Shown here: positions 12,101 to 21,130 of the stretch, piece by piece
How the letters are laid out: the number at the start of each line of letters is the position of its first letter
Position numbering within the stretch: position 1 is the stretch's first letter
From: Micrasema longulum
Lineage: Eukaryota; Arthropoda; Insecta; Trichoptera; Brachycentridae
Length of the DNA: 64,000 bases
NCBI GenBank assembly: GCA_022494885.1
Contig: JAGVSM010001273.1
Coordinates: forward strand, 1 to 64,000
Direction: 5' to 3'
Notes under the pieces: model-generated
What the model was told of the DNA's origin: nothing
The model's database searches: none
The model's input: the letters and a program-made list of their open reading frames with translations, nothing else
Made by a program: the position numbers and the translations under genes

Positions 12101-12669
12101 TGGTTTTATTCTCTGTATATTTAATTTGTTATATTTTTGTTACATATATTACTGTTGATATCCCCAATAAATAAAGAAAATAAATTTAAAAAAAAATTAA
12201 AAAAACATAATATTTTTAACATGCTTTTTTTCCTTTTTAGTGCCATTATTTCGACTGCGGGGATGGAGAAAGCGACACATCCGAAATGTCGTTGAACCCC
12301 TACGACTGTGACATCGAAGAAATGTCGTACGACCACTCGTCGTCCACAAACCTCACGTCCGACATCCTTTACTACGAGAACGAAACCTGCGCGACAACTC
12401 CCGAACGACAAGTGTCCATCGAGATTCCGTACGACGTTGAAACCGACAAAACGACCGAAGAGGTTCCGGGAAAATACGAGGAAAACCGCGCTGAAGACGA
12501 AGAAAGGGCCAAAAGTGACGTCTGTGCGGAAGCCATTTTAAAAAATGGCTTCTCTGCCGCCATTTTGAAAGATGACGCGGAAGTGGCGCCCTCGCTGGAA
12601 ATCGCGGCGGGAACGCCCGTTGTTTTAGATCATTTGTTAAATAATCCCATGACTTGTTCTCTGCAATGA
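3041..12669 (+). CDS. Three-exon protein-coding gene, family not recognised
   Basis: Exons 3041-3184, 4271-5206 and 12241-12669 join in phase 0 at both junctions and give 144+936+429 nt, i.e. 502 codons and a stop. Donors are GAG/GTATTT and CAG/GTAATT; acceptors are TTGTTCCAG and CCTTTTTAG. The N-terminus (1-48) contains tryptophans and a basic patch. Residues about 49-280 are strongly charged, rich in Lys/Glu/Asp/Ser and probably disordered. Residues about 290-375 hold a basic RWRRRKSS stretch and then a cysteine cluster (PCELTDSCRCLECQ continuing CHYFDC) that spans the second splice junction and could bind metal. The C-terminus is acidic and Ser/Thr-rich. I do not know the family and assign no function. 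Three independently good splice sites plus phase agreement make the model likely. The start codon and any upstream exon are less certain. Intron 2 is 7 kb of transposons. Confidence 0.72.
3424..3505 (-). repeat. Fragment of the TATAGCGCC / array repeat family
   Basis: Matches in reverse the conserved 3' block (TTTATTGTACAG, CTTGAG-TGATTTTCG, ATGGCGC, AAATTATCCAAC) found at 9960-10015, 28990-29055, 33385-33445 and 46520-46585. Confidence 0.55.
3507..3905 (-). mobile_element. tRNA-headed SINE (family S1), interrupted
   Basis: Minus-strand SINE. The body (GCGATTGGCGTACCAATG, then GTACCTGAAGCG-type sequence) is at 3507-3645 and the tRNA-like head with box B (GGTTCGGTTCCC) is at 3808-3905. About 160 bp of LINE-tail-like sequence, similar to 40470-40590, separates them. 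Lies in intron 1. Confidence 0.65.
4062..4130 (-). mobile_element. SINE S1 head fragment
   Basis: A second minus-strand copy of the S1 tRNA-like head (box B AGGTTCGATTTCC) in intron 1, without its body. Confidence 0.6.
4271..5206 (+). CDS. Coding exon 2 of the three-exon gene
   Basis: A 936-nt exon with 312 codons and no stop. It follows a pyrimidine-rich TTTTTTATTGTTCCAG acceptor and ends at CAG/GTAATT. The composition (Lys/Glu/Asp/Asn-rich, then RWRRRKSS and a Cys cluster) looks like a real protein rather than chance AT-rich ORF. Antisense ORFs across its first 280 bp are shadows. Confidence 0.75.
5351..5571 (+). other. Exon-like open block inside intron 2
   Basis: An AG (5349-5350) and a strong AAG/GTATTT donor bound 221 nt that are open in one frame and encode a Ser/Leu-rich, coding-looking peptide (SSSSSRVILVSSNSDDQ and onward). 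It needs two bases from an upstream codon and leaves one, so it fits neither the phase-0 exon 2 nor exon 3. Read after exon 2 it meets a stop within 16 codons. It could be an alternative or poison exon, or an exon of another transcript. Confidence 0.35.
5721..6201. mobile_element. Foldback MITE
   Basis: Almost the whole 480 bp folds on itself. The left end TGTAACTGGGAGGGTGAATC pairs with the right end ACCCTCCCAGTTACA. Inner segments (ATGTTCCGCGATATTCATTC with GAATATCGCGGAACATACAT) also pair. No ORF. Lies in intron 2. A target duplication was not clear. Confidence 0.7.
6266..6302 (-). repeat. Penelope-end-like hairpin motif
   Basis: Minus strand carries CAGTTTCGAAGATGTCGCAA and AAGCGATAAAACCTGCC. 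The same motif occurs at 7916-7955 and 41956-41995 on the plus strand, always after AAAGATAC. It resembles the hammerhead-like cores but with an extra base. Confidence 0.4.
6355..6501 (+). ncRNA. Hammerhead-ribozyme-like core within an inverted repeat
   Basis: 6425-6459 reads CTGAAGA, GGCT-loop-AGCC, GAAAC, GTC: the conserved hammerhead order (CUGANGA, stem II, GAAA, cleavage triplet), with a very short stem III. Flanking inverted repeats 6355-6393 and 6463-6501 (TTTCTTTTTTGGGTGATACC with its complement) enclose it. A partial second CTTGAAGATGGC lies just upstream. The 68-codon ORF here is incidental. Confidence 0.45.
6510..7095. other. No gene seen
   Basis: AT-rich intronic sequence. 6697-6730 resembles the GCTTACCTATAAA end motif seen at 18785 and 55108. 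Confidence 0.4.
7098..7190 (-). mobile_element. RTE LINE 3' end scrap
   Basis: Reverse of the RTE 3' signature (GCGCCATTTATTTGTAGGGG followed by TAGGTAGATGATGGACC), matching 14280-14345. Confidence 0.55.
7485..8060. mobile_element. LINE 3' tail followed by Penelope-like sequence
   Basis: 7485-7830 is a minus-strand LINE 3' tail with the ATTTATTT run and the small CGCCCAAGGGGCATTT hairpin also seen at 51290. 7840-8060 shares a long block with 41765-42045, including GTCACTGGATATTCCAAATT, but with internal rearrangement. Confidence 0.5.
8061..8610. other. No gene seen
   Basis: Intronic sequence without a recognised repeat or convincing ORF. Confidence 0.4.
8612..8992. mobile_element. Family M element, paired inverted arms
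   Basis: Left arm 8612-8760 (ACAACAGAGATGAAGAA, then GGCATCTACAGGGCTTATGA, TGGCTGGTTTAAGTGGCCAC) is mirrored by 8845-8992, giving a foldback with a central AT-rich spacer holding ATAAATAAAGGTTTGGGCTC. Ends read ACAACAGAG and CTCTGTTGT. No ORF. Confidence 0.7.
9120..9264 (-). mobile_element. Family M, single arm
   Basis: Single inverted-orientation arm with AATGGTGAATGTTACACAG and the GACAGGTCATAAGCCCTGTA block. Confidence 0.65.
9645..11098 (+). mobile_element. LINE remnant nested in TE-A and itself interrupted
   Basis: Plus-strand RT C-terminal remnants (RIDNIQRKFFKYLDYK near 9668; RNKYLFHLPVCS near 9887; continuing NYAQHSFLYLY near 10370) and a 3' tail ending in AATAAATAAATA. The same order occurs at 37210-38410. 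The array repeat at about 9925-10362 splits the coding remnant between CSTN and YAQ. Confidence 0.6.
9925..10362 (+). repeat. Array repeat: TATAGCGCC head with 3 copies of a 27-mer
   Basis: Begins with TTTATATAGCGCCATTTTTG and ACCTCAAGGGCGCTGTACAA, then three copies of (G)TCTTGCAGCTACAGAGCGCATGGAC at about 10025, 10107 and 10264, spaced about 80-160 bp with dissimilar spacers. Compare 46518-46960. Confidence 0.65.
11340..11580. repeat. Family M end fragment and unassigned sequence
   Basis: 11362-11420 matches the family M outer end (GGTGAAATCCAGTGCTTTGT and onward). The rest is unassigned. Confidence 0.4.
11581..11757 (+). mobile_element. tRNA-headed SINE (family S2)
   Basis: Head has box A-like GTGGTGTAGTGGTCAAG and box B-like GGGTTCGATTTCC. 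It continues with a 100-bp body (CAAGCCAGGGTGCTCTG) and an A-rich tail. Too mismatched to be a functional tRNA. Confidence 0.65.
11758..12215 (+). mobile_element. LINE 3' end
   Basis: Short RT C-terminal remnant (IGYRTRHTPSSLFHVPAVRT, then NYAQNSPL) followed by a 3' UTR and A-rich tail (CCAATAAATAAAG, then A-rich) that ends just upstream of the exon-3 pyrimidine tract. Confidence 0.6.
12241..12669 (+). CDS. Coding exon 3 (last) of the three-exon gene
   Basis: Begins after a CTTTTTTTCCTTTTTAG acceptor. Its first codons (CHYFDC) continue the cysteine cluster at the end of exon 2, and it ends NNPMTCSLQ-stop. GC content is much higher than in the surrounding intron. The other two frames hit stops early when read from the acceptor. 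A LINE A-rich tail ends only about 30-50 bp upstream. Confidence 0.72.
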   Translation, partial: CHYFDCGDGESDTSEMSLNPYDCDIEEMSYDHSSSTNLTSDILYYENETCATTPERQVSIEIPYDVETDKTTEEVPGKYEENRAEDEERAKSDVCAEAILKNGFSAAILKDDAEVAPSLEIAAGTPVVLDHLLNNPMTCSLQ

Positions 12670-12930
12670 TAAAAATTTTATCTTAATTAAAATTAAATTC
12701 TAAATAGGCAATAAGCAGAAATAACAATACAGGTGAACGTCGTTTTGGGCCGGTTTGTGCCGGCGCGGCGTGGGATTCCCCGGTTCGGCCGACACCAAAC
12801 CACAGTAGGCGGCGCGATTCTAATAGCAGACACACTTTTACGCGTGTTTTATTCTACTACCGTGTACGCAAGCAGCCTATTGTGTATGTGAAATTATTTC
12901 TGAGTTAATTTGCGTTTTGTTTTTAAGAAA

Positions 12931-12936
12931 AATAAA
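12931..12936 (+). terminator. Poly(A) signal AATAAA, likely of the host gene
   Basis: First canonical AATAAA after the stop at 12669, followed by GT-rich sequence (GGTGTGATTATATTTTTT). Weaker ATTAAA variants occur near 12685. The AATAAA sits 201 bp inside the pogo-like MITE that starts at 12730. Confidence 0.45.
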
Positions 12937-13222
12937 AAGGTGTGATTATATTTTTTAATTTATTATTATTAAAATTGAAAAAATATTCAAATATTTGTAG
13001 TTTATGCTGTGATTCTGCAAGAAAGGAAACAGCAATCAAAGCAAATGAAATTGGATGCTTCTTTCAAAAAAGTGTGAGAATTGAATTTACTACCCAGAAA
13101 TTGGTTGGTTAGTATTTATTATGAAAAATTCATTATTTATATCAAGATGTTATTTATTTTGTAAACGAATTTAAACTGTAATTATTAAGTACATTTATAA
13201 TTTATTTTGAATATACAGAATA

Positions 13223-13861
13223 CTAGCTGACCCGACAGACGTTGTCCTACCCAAACGTTGGCTTGCCTTGGAAAAATACTTTTTATTGATAAGTAGGTAC
13301 TTAGGTACTTGCCTGTGATCAAATTCCAAAACTAAAAATAGTTAATATTCCAATATTAAATTAAGGTAGGGACTTGTTTATGGTTGAATTCCACAACATA
13401 AAATAAATATTTTTTCAAATATAGCATTCTTTTTGCAAACGTCAAACTCCGGTCGTCTCACCAACAAAGGGGTGTACTTATGTAAGAATACGATTTAAAA
13501 AAATGTGTTGAATTTAATATTATTTTGGTGTTACCAAAAATTCAATAAAAAGAAATTATAAGGAATTTAAGGAAAGAATCTGATTGAAATTAACATTCAA
13601 AAACAAACTTTTTTATTCACACAAAAACAACATCTTTCCATTTTTTTGCAAATGCATTCTCCTCGAATGTAACCCTGGTAGATTGATGAATAAAACATTC
13701 ATGCTCCTAACTTCTTTACAAATTCGATTAAAGAATTTAATATCTACGAACACGCGCAAAGCAAAGATCTATATTTCTCTGAAAACCGCGTGTAAATTGG
13801 TTAAGCCGTTTAGAAGGAGTACGGTGACATCACACGTACAGAGGAATTATATATATAAGTA
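13223..13861 (-). mobile_element. Non-autonomous Helitron
   Basis: On the minus strand it ends GTCGGGTCAGCTAG followed by T, i.e. a CTRR end next to a T. The 5' portion carries ACGGCTTAACCAATT-type sequence and ATATAATTCC common to insect Helitrons. The first base pair is TA rather than TC. No Rep/helicase. ORFs inside are incidental. A split copy is at 46221-48152. Confidence 0.65.
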
Positions 13862-14267
13862 TGTATTAAAAAAACATTTAGATTGTTCTTAGAGTTTTGC
13901 CACCGAACCTAAACTTATATCCATTATATTTGGGTTCATTTTACGCCAGTGACTCTCGGAACCAAACCCCGGCGTAAAACGACGGTTACCTGTATTTATA
14001 AAGTGTGTCCTAATCTTTGTATACAAATTCAGATTTTTTTCCGACGTCATTGAAGAGTGATTTTCCAAATAGTTTTTAGTCAAAATTTATGAATTTCAAT
14101 GTAAGAATGCCACTGTCATCACAATTAAAAGCTGAATAGCCAGCAATCATATTTATTAACTAACTGTCACAAAACCTGAGTTATCTAAACTCTAAAATTT
14201 CACACACTTCCTCGAAATTCCCTCAAAAATCCTTATTTCAAAAAGAATGTTGATGATGGCTACTATT

Positions 14268-15395
14268 ACTACTACTACTACCATCACGCCATTTCCCCGT
14301 AGGGGTAGGCAGAGAGAATGGACCGCCACACACTTTTATCCTGGCATACATTCCTAGCTTCTTCCACATGCTTTGTACATTACAAGCAAGGTGAAAGAAT
14401 AATGCAACTCACATATTAAAAATAAAAAAAAGCTTCTTCCACATTCATACATATTGCCATACATGCCTTTCGGTTCTGCCTGCTTTTGACATGACCAGAC
14501 TTAAGATTTTGGTTTATCTGATCATGCCACGTCTTCTTTGGTCGTCCTCGTCTCACGTTGCCGTTTATTTTTGCCATATTTACTTGTTTTACCATTCTTT
14601 CGTCGTCCATTCGTTCTACGTGACCAAACCATCTCAGAGACCCTTTTTTAATCTTATTTACACTCTCGCCTGATTTTATTATTCGTGTCCCTGTATTACA
14701 TTGATTTCCCACACATTCGTCGAAGAGATCGCATTTCAACCGCGTTCACTCGGCTTTCATCCTTCCTCTGCCAGTTCCATGTTTCACTTTCATACATAAG
14801 TGTTGGGACTAAAACCCGTTGTGCACTGCCATTTTACTTCGATTGAGATATTTTTATTAGCAATTACTGTGCTTAATGCGCTGTTCATTTTGTTGCCCGC
14901 ATTCACGTCTTGTCCACTCTTCCATCTCTTGAAAGCATGCTTCCCAGATACACAATTTTGTCTACTTGTTCGAGACATTTGTTGTTTACATTTATTGTGC
15001 AGTCAGTAACCTCACTCCCCTTTCAAATACCATCACTTTTGACTTACTTTCGTTCATCGCCAATTCGCTCTCCAGGCATACATCATACATTCTAGAGACT
15101 ATTTGCTGCAAATCCTCGTTGTTGCTTGCTAACAGAACTGCACCACCAGCATACAACAAGCAGCTTACTGACAAATGATTTTTGCTCCAATACCCATACA
15201 TTCTATCTCCTCCATACAGTTGTCCATGTATAGATTAAACAACCATGGTGACATTACACATCCCTGTTTCACGCCACAAATTGACAAATTACAAAGTGTA
15301 TTTAAGCGATCTAAATGCACGATTGAGTCTAAAATCACTTTTGACATGTCGTATAAAAAAATCGCTTGTCCTGATAAAATCGTACAAAACACAAA
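14268..15395 (-). pseudogene. RTE-type LINE reverse-transcriptase remnant, 5' truncated
   Basis: Reading leftward: GVKQGCVMSPWLFNLYMD (RT palm) near 15270, LLYAGGAVLLASN (catalytic motif altered from YADD to YAGG) near 15150, ESKSKVMVFERG, then after frameshifts LRWFGHVERMDDERMVKQV and GRPKKTWHDQ (RTE C-terminal signature) near 14560-14640, and the 3' end TACGGGGAAATGG. A 61-bp retroposed insert at 14370-14430 interrupts the C-terminus. Confidence 0.75.
14356..14444 (+). mobile_element. 61-bp retroposed insert with 14-bp target duplication
   Basis: AGCTTCTTCCACAT occurs at 14356-14369 and 14431-14444. Between them is a 61-bp segment ending in an A-rich tail (ATTAAAAATAAAAAAA). The RTE sequence is continuous once it is removed. 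Confidence 0.7.
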
Positions 15396-15780
15396 TACAT
15401 ACCAGTTTTTCTATTTTCAAAATTTTTTGACTAAGGACATTTCGAAAAATCACTCTTCAATTGATATTAGATATTTTGCCAACAGAGACGAAGCTGTTAC
15501 AGTGCTTATAATCCGTTATCGGCTAAGACAAGTGATCACTAAGGTAACCATAGATGTCGCTCATTTTCTCCACACTTTTATTCTCTATAGTAAACCAACG
15601 CTCATGGGAATGTAATATTCAAACCAAATATATAGAGAACCAAAAAATGCGCCATTTTTTTTACATGTAAGTTGCTTATTTTTGCTTGGCTAACGTTTCG
15701 TTCTACTGATCTTACGTATTTGCATTTAAGTATTGACAAAAATACTTTTTTTTTTCTTCTTCTTTTTTCGTGATAATATG

Positions 15781-16012
15781 CTGGCTTGTCTCGGCCTCGT
15801 TTACCTACCATGCAAGAGGTCTTGGGTTCGATTCCCGCCATGAAATATTGATTTAAATGGTGTTTTCACACTGAAATATTTCTTAGTTTCTGGACTGGTA
15901 CCTGAAGCGTAAGACTGATCATCTTACCTTCATGAAACAATAATGATTAAAATACTCTGCGATTGTTGTACCGATGCAGTTAGGCTCGGGAAGGAAATGA
16001 CGATGATGATGA
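15781..16012 (+). mobile_element. SINE S1
   Basis: Plus-strand copy: head with GGGTTCGATTCCCGCC, body (CTGGACTGGTACCTGAAGCG) and 3' end GATGATGATGATG. Box A is partly deleted. Confidence 0.7.
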
Positions 16013-16067
16013 TGCTGGCTCGATTATTTAGTTCTCTCACTTTTTTTTTCTTGCTCAGCGTATCTCG

Positions 16068-16256
16068 ATCATTTTTGTTACATGAAGGTAAGATGATCAG
16101 TCTCACGCTTCAGGAGCCAGTCCAGGGACTATGAAATATTTTTAGTGTAAAAACACACTTTTTAATAAATATTTCATATCAACCATGTCGGGAATTGAAC
16201 CCGAGACCTCTTGCATGGTAGACAAACTTGCTGACCATTGCACCACGATGCTGACC
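16068..16256 (-). mobile_element. SINE S1, inverted relative to its neighbour
   Basis: Minus-strand S1 with head box B (GGGTTCAATTCCCGAC) at the right end. It faces the plus-strand copy 55 bp away, so the pair can fold. Confidence 0.7.
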
Positions 16257-16465
16257 CCTTATAGATTGATTTAAGGTAATTTATATACAAATATAGTTAT
16301 TTCTATTTTTGTGCATATTTGGCTTTATTTATTTACATTTTCTCTTGAATTATATAAATGTTTTTTTAATTTTATTAGTTGGTTGGAATAAATTGCTATT
16401 CAGCATAATCCCGTCAATGTGAAATTTACATTATGTACAAAAATATAAAAAAATAATAAAAAATA

Positions 16466-17566
16466 TACAGGTGTACACATCCGAAACCACGATGATCAGC
16501 CCATAAGCAAGAAGACATATTAGCATATTATTTAAAAAAATATTTAGAAAGAAGACAATTTTTCAAAATAAATGGTTGCTTACTTCTGCGGGGGAGAAAC
16601 ATGGGGGCGCGGCCGCGGGGTTGACGGTGTATCAGACTCCCCCTCCCCTCTCCTCGTTTGTCCCCTGCAGAAATATGCAACCATTTGTTTTTTTTTTAAT
16701 ATTTTATTTTCGTCAATTTTATTCGTTCTAAGAATTAATTTTAATGTGCCAATATGTCTTAAATCGAAAGTGATGGTTTTTGAAAGGGATGAAAATATAA
16801 CTAAATGTGAGATCAGCGTGAACGGAGATATTCTGAATCAGGTAGAAGAATTTGTGTACCTGGGAAGTATGTTTACTAGGGACGGAAAGGCCGAGAAAGA
16901 TATTGAAAGGAGGGTGAGTGCCGGGAACAGGATAAACGGTGCACTAAAATCTACTTTGGCAAACAAATGTTTATCGTAGGAGGCTAAACTAGCAGTTCAC
17001 AACGGAGTTCTAGTCCCAACTCTAATGTATGGGAGCGAAGTATGGAATTGGAAAAATAATGATGAAAGTAGGTTGAATGCTGTCGAAATGCGATCCCTCG
17101 GGCGAATGTGTGGTAAAACGATGTATGATAGGTGCACAAATGTCGAGATCCGTGAAGTGTGTAAGGCTGAGACATGCATTATTGACAGAATCAAGAAAGG
17201 GGTGCTGCGTTGGTTTGGACATGTAGAGCGAATGGACGGCGAAAGAACGGCTAAAAGGATCTACGATGCAAATGTTGATGGATGCAGAAAACGAGGAAGA
17301 CCGAGAAAGACATGGCACGATCAAGTCCATCAAATACTTGAAGATGGACATGTCAAAAGTAGGAATAATCGGCGTGCGTGCATAAGAAGATGTATGAATG
17401 TAGAGGAAGCGAGGTCTGTATGCCAAGATAGAGTGTTATGGCGTTCTATCCTCTCTGCCTACCCCTACGGGGAAACGGCGTGATGGTTTGTTTTGTTTCA
17501 ATATGTCTTCTTGCTCATACTGATCATCGTGGTTTCGGATGTGAAAGGGTTTAAAGAACACCTGTA
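16466..17566. mobile_element. TA-flanked inverted-repeat element carrying an RTE piece
   Basis: Arms 16468-16522 and 17500-17564 (CAGGTGTACACATCCGAAAC, then CACGATGATCAG) are inverted copies with TA outside both ends, suggesting a Tc1/mariner-group MITE. Inside is a GC-rich hairpin (16571-16690) and a plus-strand RTE remnant. Confidence 0.6.
16762..17485 (+). pseudogene. RTE-type LINE C-terminal remnant
   Basis: Frame 1 reads SKVMVFERDENITKCEISVN, then VYLGSMFTRDGK and ends at a stop at 16977-16979. A second open block (17025-17483) carries MYGSEVWNW, LRWFGHVERMDGERTAK, GRPRKTWHDQ and ends LSAYPYGETA-stop, the usual RTE C-terminus. One stop and frame change separate them. Better preserved than the copy at 14268-15395. 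Confidence 0.75.
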
Positions 17567-17579
17567 TATATATATGGTT

Positions 17580-19420
17580 TTTTTTACATGGTTTGATGCA
17601 AAAGAAACCCAACCGAATTTTCTCATTACACGATTTGTCAAAATAAATTACGTCGATTCAACGAAGGTTATCTATCTTAGGTTAAAGTTATTGGATGCAA
17701 CGTGTAATATCTTCACATCCCCGGAATTGAGGGTTAAAGGTTAACCCCCAGCAGTTGTTCATTTATGACTACCAGTGTCTAAAAATACACGAGTGTGACC
17801 CTAAATTTGAAGCAATTAATCACACTCCCTGTCACTTCAGTATGGTGTATTTTCGCTTGAAAATCGACCGCGCACATACATAAATGTATCATTTTTTGCG
17901 CGAAACAAGACGCTTTTCGCGGGGTTTTTGTCGTAATGGGAAAAACTATACAAAATCATCTTCATTATTTTACTACCCGCTCCCAGCGGTTAATAGATCA
18001 TCCCTTTGGTACTCCAAATAATATGAAGACCTTGTTTTAACTCTGTGATGCCGGGGCGAACCGTGTATAGAAGCGATTATGTGCAGCTTACCGATATATT
18101 TGACTAACCATAATATTTTTTTTAAGTAACTTTATTTACAGAAAAACAAATGAATGATTATGATTTATTTGAAATCATTTCCACCGTTTGTATTTTTATC
18201 CTAATATAAACATTAATATTAATAAAGCGCGCCCAGCGCCTGCGGTGAGCCAAGAAACTAGCCGATTATTCCAGCTTATTTTTTTATACAAATAAGTTAA
18301 CCTATTTATTGAAGGTCTCTCCTAGATATTAAACTTGCAGATTACACAAACTATTTGAAGATTCTTAATTTGGAAAAGAGTATTTCAAACGGTATTTCTT
18401 AAGGGCTGTTTTTCTTTGAGATGGAACTTTTGACATAAGACCATAATTACTTGCATGCGTCATATTGCAGGACATGTGCCGCTCGACGCGGCTGTTTTTA
18501 GCACTATTAATTTCTAGAACAATTCGACCGGTTGACATTTAAATTGAATACCTAATATTGACTGAATTCATATTGCTTTTTTAATGGGTTATTTATTATA
18601 AAGTAATGGATGGCTACACAATATAATATGTATATCACGAAGTTACATCGTTTGAGTTGATTTCATGGATGAGAGCTGTTGTATCACACAGAACCACAGA
18701 AAAATATCAATTTATCGTATCTATTACTTACGTTATATTTATATACCTTCTATGTAGGTACAAAAAAAAAATTGTTTTTTTATAGCTTACCTATAAATAT
18801 AATTCCCGTTCGCCACTGCTGTGATGTCACACTAGTTGACATACGGTACCAGACTTAATATATCTCTCTTATTTTTTTAATCATGAAATTGATTTTTTTT
18901 AAATCTTCAAATGGATTTACAAAGTAAAACTTCACACCGGATTTACAAAGTAAAACTTGTAAAACTATGCTGGAATTCAACACAAAAAATATTTAACCTT
19001 GCTACGCGAAGAATGATGTCAGCAAATACAGCAATACATCTGTATTAGAGAGAGCACGAAGATAGAACACATAACAAGGAAGAGAGAGACGCTTTTCTGT
19101 AGTCGGTGTTGTATGAAACAGATTTAGTTAGTTATTGGCAGTGATGGGGGACGCACGCGTATAATTCTTTTTTTGTTGCTATAACAGCGCTAAAGAATGT
19201 TTTTTTTTTAAATATTATGGAAAAAGAATTATTCAAATGTATGTCTCTATGTTTTTTTTTTAGTGTCTGAACTTTACAATATTCTGTATTTTGCTTGTGG
19301 TAACACGATGTCACATCGCTGCGCGCAAAGAAATTATTTACCACAGTCTTTTAAGAGGTAAAAACCTCAAAAATCACAGACGAAAATTTTTTCCAGAAGA
19401 GTGGATTTAAATAAAATACT
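17580..19420. other. Long stretch without a recognised gene
   Basis: AT-rich. 18783-18830 shares the end motif GCTTACCTATAAA..CCGTTCGCCACTGC with 55108-55138. 18915-18955 holds an imperfect short duplication (GGATTTACAAAGTAAAACTT). Nothing else is supportable. Confidence 0.4.
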
Positions 19421-19424
19421 TGTT

Positions 19425-19790
19425 GCAACAGAGAGGTAAAACATTTTTGTGAAGGGAATATGGAAGTCTAGGCACACTGTGTAACATTAACCATTCTGCC
19501 CATGTTTAAACATCCACATTTCCTCAACTCTTTAATCTGTTGACTTTTGTAAAGCAAAGAAGCCGAAACGTTTATCGTGTGGGTTGGATTCATCTGGCTG
19601 AACCAATTCACTTACTAGACAACGCCTGAAAACAATCTTCCAATTTTTATACTTCTCATACCAGATAGTTAATTCAACAATGTTTTGAGTATGTCCAAAT
19701 GTTTGCAGACTATAACTATCTAAATTACTCCCTATGAAGGAAATCCAGCCTGTTTGTACAAATTTAGACATACCAAAAACATTGCTGGAC
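19425..19790. mobile_element. Family M fragment
   Basis: Contains AACAGAGAGGTAAAACATTT, GGAATATGGAAGTCTAGGCA, CACTGTGTAACATTAACCAT and the outer part (CAACAATGTTTTGAGTATGT). The long antisense ORF here is non-coding. Confidence 0.6.
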
Positions 19791-20029
19791 TAAAATAGCT
19801 CATTGAGTATCACAAAATTAAAGTCAATGCACATTGGTGTCAGCTTGTGTCCTATCGGCACGTTGGTTTTATATTTTTGTGCAACTACTGTGGTGAAGGT
19901 GTATAGTGGGATTGGCATGTTTGTGTAATTAGTATCCTGACGAAGCCGGCAGACACATAAAAGTCGACAAGTGTTTATATACTAATATTTATTAATATCA
20001 ACAATATTTTGAGTTGATTTTGTCCAAAT

Positions 20030-20690
20030 TTTTGCAGACAAGACGTAGATTCAACCGCTAAGGAGCTGTTAATATGAAATATAAACATATTAAAACAGAG
20101 ATGAAGAACTTTTTAGAGACGGTAGTGTAGAAATCCAGGCATCTACGGGGCTTATGGCCGTTCATTGGCTGGTTTTTTTTATTATTTTGTACACTTTATA
20201 TGCATACACAATTATTATACATATAAGGGCGGGCATATTGCCTTATGGCAATTTCTTCCTACCGACCCAAACCATTCAGTTAGAGAAAATGACAAGTACA
20301 TGGACATATTTTAACAGAATCTCATAATTTTAAACAAAAATTAACTTAAAAAAATACACTAAACTATGAAGAGAAGAAAATTTTAGTGGCCACATTACAC
20401 ACTGTGTAACATTCACAATTCTGCCTCTATTTGAACACCTATATTCCTCAAATTCTTCCATGTGTTGATGTTTGTGAGGTTAAAGACGTGAAACGTTAAT
20501 TATACTGGTGAGATTCATCTGGTTGCACACAGACAAATGGAAAAATCGACGGAATTTATATTTTCAAATTTAGGCAGAATGGTGAATGTTACACAGTATG
20601 AAAAGTGGCACTAAAACCAGCCAATGACAGGCCATAAGCTTCTATATTCCCTTCTCTTAAATATTATGCATCTTTGTTGAAATGTGTTAA
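20030..20690. mobile_element. Family M element split by a LINE tail
   Basis: Arms 20030-20170 and 20390-20690 (GGCATCTACGGGGCTTATGG; GAATGGTGAATGTTACACAG) flank a minus-strand LINE 3' tail at about 20175-20375 with the GGCATATTGCCTTATGGCAA hairpin. Confidence 0.6.
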
Positions 20691-20699
20691 TTTATTAAA

Positions 20700-21130
20700 A
20701 TCTTTAATCACAAAATTTGATTTGTTTGAAATATTTCTACCTATATGTGTTATGTTCTATTATAAATATTATAAAAAATTATCGCATTGTACATTCTAAT
20801 TAAATTGGATAAGAAAGACTAATTAATGAATAATTTATTAATTTTATTAAATCTTTATAATGCTGTATTTTATTGCTAGTATAAATTATTTGTAAAAAGT
20901 TGCCAAATTTTCTCGAATAATAAATAATTATTAAAAACGAAAACTGCTTTTTCATTTATTTTTTAATAACTAGGTTGAAGCAAGCAAATAGTGCGCACTT
21001 AAAAAACTATTAATTTTAATTAATATTGTAATGAAAAAACCAACAATTAATAATATTGTTAATAAGTAACAAAACTAAAATTACTAAAAAGCAAACCCCA
21101 CAAAATAGCATTTTTGCGCACTCTTTTCTT
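20700..21130. other. No gene seen
   Basis: Very AT-rich spacer without a supported feature. Confidence 0.4.

Larger units (their letters stand above)
12728..13994. mobile_element. Pogo/Tigger-like MITE with TA target site, containing a Helitron
   Basis: Left TIR CAGGTGAACGTCGTTTT..GCCGG at 12730 and right TIR (reverse) CAGGTAACCGTCGTTTTACG at 13992, each flanked outside by TA. A 24-bp TIR with about four mismatches plus a TA duplication points to the Tc1/mariner/pogo group. Without the nested Helitron (639 bp) it would be about 620 bp. It starts 60 bp after the host-gene stop and contains the first AATAAA. Confidence 0.6.

Noticed and set aside
12121..12411. Antisense 96-codon frame over exon 3
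   Set aside because: Shadow of the coding exon; enters AT-rich intron without splice signals.
12308..12541. Alternative + frame in exon 3 (Lys/Arg/Thr-rich)
   Set aside because: The phase-0 frame from exon 2 continues smoothly through the acceptor, whereas this frame hits a stop between the acceptor and its ATG.
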